Made by a program: the position numbers and the translations under genes. A DNA stretch of 64,000 nucleotides, from positions 40,611,807 to 40,675,806 of the forward strand of contig CM035170.1 of the NCBI GenBank assembly GCA_020205615.1. The letters run 5' to 3'. The notes beneath the pieces are model-generated. The model was not told the DNA's origin. It was given only the letters and a program-made list of their open reading frames with translations, and ran no database searches. Source of the stretch: Panax quinquefolius (Eukaryota > Streptophyta > Magnoliopsida > Apiales > Araliaceae). Positions 10,844 to 20,642 of this stretch are shown here, piece after piece (the stretch's first letter is position 1; every line of letters begins with the position of its first letter).

Positions 10844-13223
10844 TGTAAGACCCCAACTTTTGAATAAAGATGAATTTTCTATAAATATCATTTTTGAATA
10901 TTATGGAGTAAATTTGATATAATGTTATAGTTGTGGGTAATATTTATAAATTTTGCAAAGTATGCAAGTTGTATATTATATTCGATTGGTCGGGAATATT
11001 CGTTTTAATAGGGAATATTCGTACAACGGCACAATCATTGGTGGACCCCACAATGAAATTATTGTCGGATTGAGAAAATGATAAAAATATTTTATTAAAA
11101 ATAATGGCGGAAGTTTTACCATTAATACTGTTGAACTACTCGGTAGTAAAAGTACAGTAATACGCGTGGTTGCATAGTAGCACACGATATTGATTATTGA
11201 TGCTTATGTGATAAGTCACTCAGTTTTGTTTTATTGGTATTATTAATGTAATAAAAAACGTAAAAGCTTTTATATAAAACATAATACTTTTATAAAATTA
11301 TTCATTTTATTAGGCTAATAGTAAAATCTTTTTATATAAAATGCAGAATACTTTTATAAAGTTATCTGCTTTATTAGACAATAATTAGAAAATATTATAT
11401 TTTATTATACATAGTATTTGCATAAATACTGCGTAGTGTTTGCATAGTAAAATCTTTTATAAAGTTATTCGTTTTATTAGATTATAAATAGAATATATTA
11501 TATTTTATTTAAAAGATTTTGCTTTAAATATGGACCGTCAGATTAAAGTAAAGCAATCTGGACCGTTCATGAGTTAGTTACTATGCAGTCCATTTTTCTA
11601 TAAATAGAAGCTCATTCCTTCATTATTTCTTACGAATTCACTGAAACTCTAGAGAGATAAACTATAGAGAGAAAGAAGAAAAGTATTCTGATACTTCACT
11701 ACTTATATATCTAGTACTCTTCTTCTTAAGGTAGGGGGTATTATTTCTTTTGTATTCATGAAGAGAACTTCTGTTATTCCATTCTTTATTATTCTGTTGG
11801 AATAACCTGTATACGTGAACTTCCCTATACTTGATGAAATTCTCCTATTATTCTATTCTTTATTATTACATTGAATATCACATCATGCGCTTTTATGCCG
11901 GACTGGTTCCGCTCTTTACTATTGTGTTGAACATCCCGCTTGGTGCGTATTACGCTTTGACACGTTCCTTTATTTAGTATTCATTGGAATAACTTTGCTC
12001 TCACGAAGCATGCATGGTGATTTCTGTTGTTATTCTATTCTTTATTATTCTGTTGGAACATCCCGCTTGGTCAAGTAATTTCACGACCTAGTTCCGTTAT
12101 TATTATTCATTGGAATAACCTATTTATGCAAAAAAGTACCGCATGCATGGTGATTTCTTTTGTTATTCCATTTTTATTATACTCGGTTGGTTAAAGTTTT
12201 GACTTCTATACTCCATGAAATTAGTGGAATATCCTTGATATTTGCGCTTCATCCAAAGATCTTTTCATAGAAATATTCTTCTCGAGCATTCTTAAATTTT
12301 ACTCTACAAAAAAAGTATCATGTCGACAATTTGGACGTTATTAGTTCCTAATAACTTAATTCTTGAACTTGTTTTATTGAATTCTTATATCGTTGTCATC
12401 ATCCTCATGTTTATATTTTTAAAGTCATCTGTGGCACTCAGAGTGCATAGATGGACTTGGTATGATTATGACCGAGGATTATTCGGTGTAATCATGGCCG
12501 TATTATTACAAAATGATGTGGTAAAAGTCCTCGATTGGCCCGTAGTGCATTGATGGATGATTGTTGGCATGATCATGACCATTAATGAATACACAAATAT
12601 TCTTGGCCCGTAGTGCGTGGATAGTTGTGGTCGTGATACTAAAGAATATCCTTGGCCGTAGTGCGAGGGGGTGGTTCGATGATGTGGATTATTTATTAAA
12701 ATCGAGTCCCAATGATAAAAGTGATGAAAAACCTTTTAAATAATAGAAGATAATAGATTTTATTCTTTACTTGACTCTTTTTAATGGATTGCTTGTTCAT
12801 TGCAGCAGCTTAAACTTGATATTTGTTATATTGTATCGGTTTAACATTTGTTTAAAACTAATGATAATTTATTACGCATTATCTTAGTCATAATATTTCT
12901 TCTTGGGCTAGTTGAGCTCACCCTTTCTTTCACTATTCTCTTGAAAATGAGAATATAGGTTTGAGACGAGTCGGGGAACGGAGTGATGGACGGATGATAG
13001 TATTAGTAGTCCTCACTATTACGCTAAATAGTGTGACAATAAATGTAATGAGGACCCCATTGAGTTTGTATATTGTCTAGATGACAATATTTGTATTAAA
13101 ACTCAAAGCATATGTTTAATCGTATTGTACACGACTGTTGTATAATTAAGTTGTATTTGAATTTTGTACCATGTATTTGATGACTCAAGATGGGTGATGT
13201 ATACCTATTTTGGTGGCGTCACA
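10844..13223 (+). mobile_element. Solo LTR of Ty3/gypsy family B (2380 bp)
   Basis: Begins TGTAAGACCCC and ends GGCGTCACA, the same termini as the LTRs of B1 (51780-54206). It is flanked by a perfect 5-bp TSD, catca (10839-10843 and 13224-13228). It contains a TATA box, tataaatag (11599-11607), a GT splice-donor-like site (cttaag|gtaggg, exon end 11730) and a tandem array of TTATTCC/GGAATAA hairpins (about 11760-12190). It lies inside the env-like ORF of element A. No internal domain remains. Confidence 0.92.
11599..11607 (+). promoter_or_regulatory. TATA box of family-B LTR
   Basis: tataaatag is conserved at the matching place in the B1 LTRs (about 45240 and 52488) and, inverted, in the B2 LTRs. 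The LTR carries its own Pol II promoter, so transcription would start about 30 bp downstream. Confidence 0.6.
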
Positions 13224-15992
13224 CATCACAAGAAGTCCCCAAATGTCAGGGGGTTCAAAAAGAAGGAGTTCCCCCAAAGGTACGAATTTCTGGAAGACAT
13301 TGTTGGGAAATGCATATGCTGCCAGAGCTCCTGCCATGACTCTATAAACGAAGTACAACTCAAGCTCATGACAACTATAAGTTGTGGGATCCAACTCAAC
13401 TATGGAGCCCTACTACTTGACTGGATTGGGAAGTGGATACTTAGCTCGAAGAAGTCAAAGAGCTTTGGCAATATGCTCTACGGGCGATTCATAAGTATCA
13501 TTCTACAATCTACTTTGGGTGATAGAATAAGGGATGATGAAGGAGAGTCCATCAATCTGAATAGAAGAATGACTCAGCAGCTGTTCAAGAACTGGAAAAG
13601 GAATCCAGCAGATAATGTAAGAATGATGTTTGAATCCAATGGAATAACTGGTGTAAGGGAATAAGGGATTCTAGGAAACATGTCAGATGTCAAGGAGACT
13701 GAAGAAGAAGAAGAGATCAACACAGAAGAACCTATTGCTTTAGACAGAAAAAGCAAAGGCAAAAGAAAGATGAAGGCTCAAATGGTAGAAGAACCTCAGG
13801 GTTCAACCACTGATATACCTCAAGAGTGTTCTGACATTGAAACTCTAAGGATTTTGAGAAGGAAAGTACAGCAGGCTGAGGCAGATGAAGACAGAGCCAC
13901 CATCTCTCAACTGCTGAAGAAGAGAAAATACAGTCACAAGTCCAAGAGGCCCTCTATCTCCTCGATCATAGAGTCTTTACCGATCGCAGAGACCAGACAG
14001 GACGCCTCTCCCAAAGAAGTTGTTACAATAGATTCTCTGGCTGATCAACAACTCAGAGCCGAAGCTAAAGAGAGTCCTAAGGCTGTGGCTCACCCTAGGA
14101 AACCAAGAAGGAAATTGGTCAAAAAGTACATCCTTGTCAATGAAGGAGTACTTAAAGAAGAAGACAAAAAGATAGCTACTGAGAAGGAGCTATCCAAGGC
14201 AAGTCAAAAGAAATCAGCTCAAGCTGAGGGGGAGCTACCTGAAGTTCTCACTCTAGAGAATGCTCCAGCTAAGGGGGAGCTATTTGAAATGCAAGTGGTT
14301 GATCATGTTGAGGGGGAGCCTCATGATATCCCTATGGCAGTAGAAGCTGCACTTGAAGAGAATGAGAGAGCACCAGAGCAAGAAAGTCAAAAAGAGGTCA
14401 TTGATGTAGTGGACTCCTCAAAAGAAGATAGAGAAGAAGAAGATGATGATGATGAGATCGAGATTATAGCTGTGGGCTGTGATGGGTATAGGAGAGCCAA
14501 CTATAATTAGCTGTTCTCCTATCTACCCTTGATGCCCTTTAATAGAGCTCAAATTCACAACTCCTGGGATCACATGTTCTTAAGCTTCAAAGCATATCCT
14601 GCAATCTCAGTGCTAGCCCATGGATTTCCAGGCAACTTCAACTTTGCTAGAAAACTGATCACAAATGGCCCTTCTTCAAAAATTAGGCATGAGGTACTAT
14701 CTATCCCAATATCTTTCAGGGATAATAACTATCCACCATCATTTTTCAGCCAATTCTATGAATTCCCAAGCTGGTTGGAAGTGATCCTCAAACCACTAAA
14801 TCAATTCCCAGTTGTAGAATCCCAACATTCTGTAATTGATGAACCAAACATGCCAAACTTTATTTCGATCCCATCTCCTTTCATCTCTACGATTACTGAC
14901 TCGAGCCCAATCACAAAGTCACACACTCAAATCGTAAAGCCACCTACTTAAGAAGCCCAAACACAAGCCCCTCCATCAGATATTCCCTCCTCATCCACAA
15001 ATGAATATTTCAACCTTGATCTTACTCTCTACACCTTGCAAGATCAATACACGAGAGCCTCTCCTCCAAACAATCCACAACTCTGTGAACTTCTTTCAAA
15101 TCTGCCCACCAAAACTGAGTTGTCCGAAGCATCCAAACAAATGACCAAGGACATAGACGACAATCTTGAAGCTCACATTGAACTCATTCAAATGAGACTG
15201 ACTAAAATGATCAATGCTGCCAATGCTTTCCCAAGCACCCTAAGCTCTGAGCTCACAAAGATGCTTAGGGAGATCATAAAAGAAATGCTTAAGAGCATAA
15301 ATGAAAGGGATCAGATCCACTTTCAAGCTGCTAAGAGACACTGGGATGTTGTTCTTCTCTTGCAGACGACTCAGGAGTCCCAGAACACACTTATGGCGGA
15401 CAACATCACAAATCTACAAACTGCAGTAAAAGAATTCCAAGGATTTTTCATGAGCCAAAGGAAGCAGACTGACAATGTTCTGGACATCCTCCAACGAAGG
15501 GAAGCTCGATCTGAGGCTCAAATCAAAGAGAATCGAGAAGACATTGCTCAAACTCAAAGTCAGCTCAACGAGCTTGTCCAAGGAATGACTCGCCTCTCAG
15601 AAGATATTCGAACACTTGATGCTGACATAAAGGGGGAGAATAAAGGGAAATGAGAAAAGGGCAAAAGCAGAGGAAGAGGCACATTCATAGCTCAATCATC
15701 AAGGAGCCCTCCTCCAAGGCAGTCTCACCATCAGACTCAACAATCTGGCCATCAGACTCCACGATTTGATCAGCAGTAAATCATCATGGCTCAACCATTA
15801 AAGAGTCAAGGGCCAACTCCTAGCTCACAAGAAGTGACCACCAAAGACCTAAGAATGCCAATTGGAGATCCTGCATTCATGAATAGGTATGATCATAATC
15901 CAAGACTAAGTCTAAGCGAGCTGGAAGATCTAGCCAGGAGAGACGAAGCTAGCAGGAAAAGAAGGGCTGAGGAGTATGCCAATCCTCCATGA

Positions 15993-16216
15993 GGCAAAAT
16001 GCTAAAGAAATAGAGATAAGTTAAAATTTAATTCTTATTGATGTAACTGAACTTAGATGTAATATCTATCTTTAAACATCAATAAATTCATGCTTATTCT
16101 CTAGAAATTTCAGTTGCTCACTGAAATATTAAGTCATATTTAATTTCTAGCAATTGCATCTAGAAATTGATAATCATGATAACAAATCTCCTTGGTAGTA
16201 AATGCTCATGATTATA
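15993..16216 (+). other. Non-coding stretch before the 3' LTR of element A
   Basis: AT-rich, with no ORF. The true 5' edge of the 3' LTR lies somewhere here or just after. No convincing polypurine tract is visible, and the intact 5' LTR start needed to fix the boundary is missing. Confidence 0.5.
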
Positions 16217-17638
16217 TGTAAAGTCCTTCAAGGATTATTTGTACAAGGACTTAGTGATAGATCAAATTTATTAGAATGATCAAAGCTTTTAATGTTTATC
16301 ATTCTGTAAATGAATGTATAGATGAAGAGATCAAAGATGATAGGTTAATCTATATCTTGAGATGTAATAGATAGGCTTCAATGAGATCGTAGTCTATCGA
16401 GATGATCAAGAAATTACAAAAAGCCAAGGCAGAATCATAGAGCTTCGAGGATCATAGTATGTTTGCCTTGAAGAGCCTCTCCGGAAAATGTAGAGTGGTC
16501 CAAATGTTTGCCGAGGCAACTTAGAGATCGTAGTGTGCTCTCAGAAACGTAGAGTTTGCAAGATAAGTGAGTAAAGATCGTAGTGTGCCAGTCCTTAAGA
16601 GAATCGTAGTGTTCTCGTTTGCTATTGTTAGATCAAGCACCAAGGTGGCAAGACACCACGATCTGAATCGTAGAGTATCATCTGCCTTTGTCAGAAGCAT
16701 CGAGCCTTGACCATTTGTTTAAAGATAAATCTCAACAAATGTGGAATGGGTTATAAACGTTGAAGTCCTCACCAGTCCCAATGACATAAAAGATATCCTT
16801 AGTATACAACAAAGAAACATATTGAAGAAGCTAAGGAAAGTACCATTGGTCAGAGGAAAACACCTTTTCAGGTGTTAGGTAAGAAAGCGATCATTGTGTC
16901 AAGGGCGTAATGCAATTCAGGAGATGTGCAGAAAAGTCTCCATCAAAGTTTAGAAATGTCAAACTCATTTAATGCTTCAACGGATGTCTTCAACGGATTG
17001 ATTTCAAAGATCACATATATGCAAAATATCTGCAGATGATTCAACTAAGCAAGCATTAAACAAAATGCTGAAGAACACTCAACACTCAACTCTACGCTCT
17101 GAGAAAAAGAGAAAGCTTGCTCAGCTACTCAGTTCTTTCGAGCAAGTGCTTAACAGCAACTGAGTAGCACCAACCAAGAACTCATCAACTACCAATCAAG
17201 TGAAGTAAGAAGTACCAAGTTAGAAGGACTTGAAGAGTTCTAAGTGAACTGAGAAGAACCAAGTCTGCTAGACTTGAAGAGTTCAAAAGTGAACTAAGAA
17301 GTGCCTAGACTGTTGGTCTAGAAGGAATCTGTGAGATTCAGAAAGTGTAAAAGATATCCTTAGTGGATTTTCTATTTGAGGAATAGAAGAGTGGAATAGG
17401 AGCTTTGAGTGCTCTGAACCACTTAAAACTGTTATGTCTATTGCATTCTTGTTATAACTGCTATAACTGTTATAACTGCCTCACTCTCATTAACTCACTA
17501 TATCTAAAAGGGAGAATAAACAAATTTTAATTCCGATGTGTTTGAATCATTATCAAAACTAACAAAGTAAAATGAAAAGAATTTAAATATCTATTCAACC
17601 CCCCTTCTAGATAACTGTTATGTCTCCAGGAACTAACA
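16217..17638 (+). repeat. 3' LTR of element A (start approximate)
   Basis: The downstream 714 bases match the 5' LTR and end in aactaaca (17638). The upstream part starts near tgtaaagtcct (16217), matches the solo LTR at 3756, and has eight ATCGTAG/ATCATAG motifs (16390-16680). The start is uncertain by up to about 200 bases. The next five bases are caatg; the left TSD copy is lost. Confidence 0.7.
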
Positions 17639-19686
17639 CAATGCATAGTAGTTGTAATGTAAACTTTACTCTATATCTCATAACCCTTCCTGTTAATCAA
17701 TACACAATTTTCAATTTGATTGTGTTAACTTCCAACTTATATCTCACTATTTTTCTTCTTAGGTCACACTCAAAGTTCATTCAAGTGTTTAAGTCTTTCT
17801 AGGACTACTTATTGGTTTTATATAAACCCCATTTCATATCTTATAATGTTCATTTCATTTGACTTAAAATACTTTTTACGTTCATTAACACTTGTTATGA
17901 CGTTTCGACGATCATTCGTCACACGCCCGATTTGTCTCTCTTGTGTATGCTTAGTATGCTTATACAACTTATCTAATACATTATTTATTAATGTTAAGCA
18001 TCGTTATATTTCATAATATTCATATTCTATAACTTAGAACAACATCTTTTATCGTTAGAAGCATTACACTTGCATACGTGCATGCCCGATGCCCTCCGAT
18101 TGTCCTCGAAAACACAATAGTCCTACAAATGACCATTTTGACCCTTGCTAACGACCTCAAATTGAAAAACTTAAAGAATGAAAGTTGTGTTTCTATTCTT
18201 CCTTGTCCCAGATCATCTTGAATCTCCTCAATCGAAGTTTGTATGAAATAGTTATGGCTATTTTACTACAAGAGGTCAAAACAGTCACACCGGACAAACC
18301 TAGAGCGCAGCTGCGCCCAATTAAGCCTTGGACACAGCGCAGCTATGCCCCAAAAGACTTAAGGCACAGTGCAGCTGCGCCCATTCACAGAACCGGGACT
18401 TATAGTTTCTTGTTCTTGCGACTTTTGACCATTTTCTCCTTCTAATCTTCATAACTTGAGTTATACACATCCAAATTAGTCCGTTTTTGATTCTATGGAT
18501 TCGTAATTCATAGAACTACAACATACTAGAATTATAACAATTTATAGAAATATTAACCAACCTAAATCTTGACCCAAAACATATGTTCATACTCTATTTT
18601 CATGTTTTAACATGTTTAGCGAATTCATTCACTACGAATTCATTTCTTAACCAAATTGATTCATTCAACTTGTGTTATTTTTGTTTCTTATTGTATTAAC
18701 ACAATCCATCACCAATTTTACAATTATAACATAAACTCCTAACCAATTTTAGTCTCAAAACAGACCCAAAATACATATATTAAACAAAACTCATATTATT
18801 TATCTTTAACATGTTCTCATGAGTCTGATACTCAAAAACCACTTTTAGATGATATAGAATGGATTATACAAACCCATTAACATCTACAACTAATTCCTTA
18901 AGAAATCAAATTTATCAATAAAGAACTCAAGAAATAAAACTTAAGGGTTTAGAATTGATTCTTACCTCTTGATTATTCCCAATCTTAGTCTGGTGATAAA
19001 GAACAATTGCTTAATTTTCTCCTTACTTCTCCTTGACTCTTCATCCTTCTTCTCAAATTCTCTCTAAACTCTCTCTTTTCCTCTGTATTTTCACATAAGC
19101 TTTCTAACTAATAAAACACGTAACGTGTTTTTTTATTTATCCTTCAGTTATACAGATACCATCAGTTACAAATACAAAGGGCCACTAGACCATGTTTGGC
19201 TAGCTCTCTAAAATTCCTTTTTAACTTATTTTTATTACTTCCTTATTATATGGTATATCTTCTTTTCTCTAAATGTCACACTTTAACTATGTTGCTAAAT
19301 TATTTAGCTAACTACACTGAATAATTATACAATTATAATTTGTATAATTATTACACTTATACATTATGAAATTATATTCATAAACACCTCCATTTAAAAT
19401 ACTAAATATTTTCATTAAAATAGTTAATATTTATTTTATAATTATTTTAATTAACTCAAATGAATTATAAAATTATTATATATAATCATTTCATTCCTTT
19501 TTCTCACATAAATTGTCTCAATACAATTTATTTAATCCATACATCTAATCATAACTTAATTAATAATTCAATTTATTAATCTCTAACCAATAATTACTTA
19601 TAGGTATATTGGTTTTTCTTCTCTCACCATCAATTTATATTTTATTAACATCATTCAAGATACTAAACCTTTTCATATATTACCAT
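17639..19686 (-). repeat. Probable partial chromovirus LTR (X), minus strand
   Basis: No coding signal. The layout on the minus strand resembles the LTR of element E: an AT-rich block containing 'catgtttggctag', a pyrimidine-rich stretch (about 19020-19090), then a splice-donor-like gag|gtaag (18965). The sequence breaks at 19686, where element C starts with TGTAATAC after accat, a candidate 5-bp TSD whose partner is outside the window. The identity as an LTR is inferred from this resemblance alone. Confidence 0.4.
18303..18382 (+). repeat. Three spaced copies of a gcgcagctgcgccc palindromic motif
   Basis: agcgcagctgcgccc (about 18304), agcgcagctatgccc (about 18336) and agtgcagctgcgccc (about 18368) are about 32 bases apart. 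The core GCGCAGCTGCGC is a perfect 12-nt palindrome in the first copy. This GC-rich island stands out in AT-rich surroundings. Confidence 0.65.
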
Positions 19687-19814
19687 TGTAATACTTGCAA
19701 TTTGAATAAATTATAATATTGAGAATAAAGATTGTTTACCTATTTATTTTAATATAAATATATATAGTATTGGCATGAGTTGTGATAAGTAATTTAATTG
19801 ATTAAGTATGTGAT
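19687..19814 (+). repeat. 5' LTR of element C, part 1
   Basis: 128 bases match the start of C's 3' LTR (39576-39703): the attataatattgagaataaag stretch followed by tattggcatgagttgtg. The match stops at gtatgtgat, next to the hAT-like insertion. Confidence 0.85.
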
Positions 19815-20639
19815 TAGACCTGGCAAACGGGAGGGGGGGGGGGGGAGAGAGAGCGGGCCGTGCCAAAATGGCTCGGGTTTTGGTGGGCTGAGATTGTGAG
19901 GCCCGTGTCCCGGGTTGGGCCTGGGTGGGCCGGCCCGCGGGCTTTTTCCTTTATTATATATTTTTTTTCCGAAATCTTGCTACACCAGTTCAATGATACA
20001 TTTGTAAATCGAAGATGTGGAAACTACTTAACTTTTCGAGAGTTTATGATATGCTTTCATTAGTTTTCCTTTTTTCTATGGCATCTCAATTCTCACAGGC
20101 TATGCATAATAATAGCATATTTCGGGTTGATTATATTACTGTTGGGGATTTCCAATCAATAACATTAAAGAATTACCATATTCAATTAGGACGATAAAAA
20201 TTGGAATTACAACAGTAATACACACCACATTACTGTTGAGTCAAATGGCGTCTTTTATGAATATTTTAATACCCTTTCTGTCCCACATTGTTGGCATGTC
20301 TTGATAATATTATAAATTAGGCACGATTTAGGTTTTAACTTTTAAGAATAGTAAAATTTGAAAAAAAGTAAAGAAACAATATATTGAAGATTGCATTAAA
20401 AATAAATAGTTTTTGTAGCTCAGTTGGTTTGAACTCTTATTTATTTACTTACAAGTCTTGTGTTCAAGCCTCATAACCCACAAGTAACAACATTTTATTT
20501 TAAAAAAAAAAAGCTAAAGTCATGAACCATGGTAGGTCTTCACTGAACTCAGCCAAAACGACCCGTATTTTCCAAGGCTAAAATAGTGCGGCCCATGGCC
20601 CATGTTTCAACGGGCTGGGGGCCTAAATTGTCAGGTCTA
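19815..20639 (+). mobile_element. Non-autonomous hAT-like DNA transposon
   Basis: The left end is tagacctggcaaacggg and the right end is ..attgtcaggtcta, which are imperfect inverted repeats. Subterminal regions are rich in ggcccg/cgggcc, as in plant Ac-like hAT elements. The bases gtatgtgat occur just left (19806-19814) and again at 29654-29662, where element C resumes. This fits an 8-9-bp hAT target duplication separated from the right end by the later insertion of B2. About 0.8 kb long, with no transposase ORF. A G-rich tract of more than 12 bases lies at about 19830-19843. Confidence 0.7.
20405..20512 (+). repeat. tRNA-derived SINE-like segment inside the hAT element
   Basis: tgtagctcagttggttt matches a Pol III A box and D-arm. 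About 35 bases on, gtgttcaagcctc resembles a B box. An A-rich tail (about 20500-20511) follows. The anticodon and T stems do not pair as in a real tRNA, so this is not called a tRNA gene. No TSD was recognised. Confidence 0.45.
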
Positions 20640-20642
20640 CAT

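Larger units (their letters stand above)
10518..15992 (+). pseudogene. Sirevirus env-like third ORF, interrupted by a solo LTR
   Basis: ATG 10518 opens a frame that continues, without any frameshift I can find, to 15992. The 2385-bp insertion (solo LTR plus TSD) is a multiple of three, so the same frame resumes at 13229. Without it the ORF is about 1,030 codons with five in-frame stops (13662, 14508, 14949, 15651, 15777). N-terminal part: WIYPKLIKEFYRNGAF and RVRNVEIKLNADDINLALGF, resembling the 'putative plant transposon protein' domain. Middle: acidic and Lys-rich low complexity, with repeated AEGELPEV-like and KGELFE-like phrases. C-terminal part (15036-15650): strongly helical, probably coiled coil. 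No signal peptide or convincing membrane segment is visible, so an envelope role is unproven. Position after pol matches SIRE1-type ORFs. Confidence 0.75.
775..17638 (+). mobile_element. Element A: Sirevirus-like Ty1/copia retrotransposon, degenerate
   Basis: Copia order is visible: LTR, PBS, gag with two CCHC knuckles and a long Glu/Lys-rich coiled-coil stretch, protease, integrase, reverse transcriptase, RNase H, then an extra long ORF before the 3' LTR. The long two-knuckle gag and the third ORF are hallmarks of the Sirevirus (SIRE1/Maximus) lineage. The shared LTR part (775-1479 and about 16925-17638) matches closely with few indels. The 5' copy lacks the first ~700 bases of the 3' copy, so the left end was lost by deletion and no target-site duplication can be demonstrated. 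Two solo LTRs (3650-6750 and 10844-13223) add about 5.5 kb. The element cannot encode functional proteins. Confidence 0.85.

Noticed and set aside
13680..14510. Independent acidic gene
   Set aside because: Same frame as the ORF segments before and after; it is the middle of the env-like ORF between two point stops.
10518..15992. True viral envelope glycoprotein
   Set aside because: No signal peptide, transmembrane segment or glycoprotein-like features; only the position matches env.
19860..20197. Host gene fragment captured by the hAT element
   Set aside because: Short ORFs with no recognisable domain or consistent frame; no evidence of exon capture.
20405..20480. tRNA gene
   Set aside because: A- and B-box-like motifs exist, but the anticodon and T stems do not pair; called SINE-like instead.
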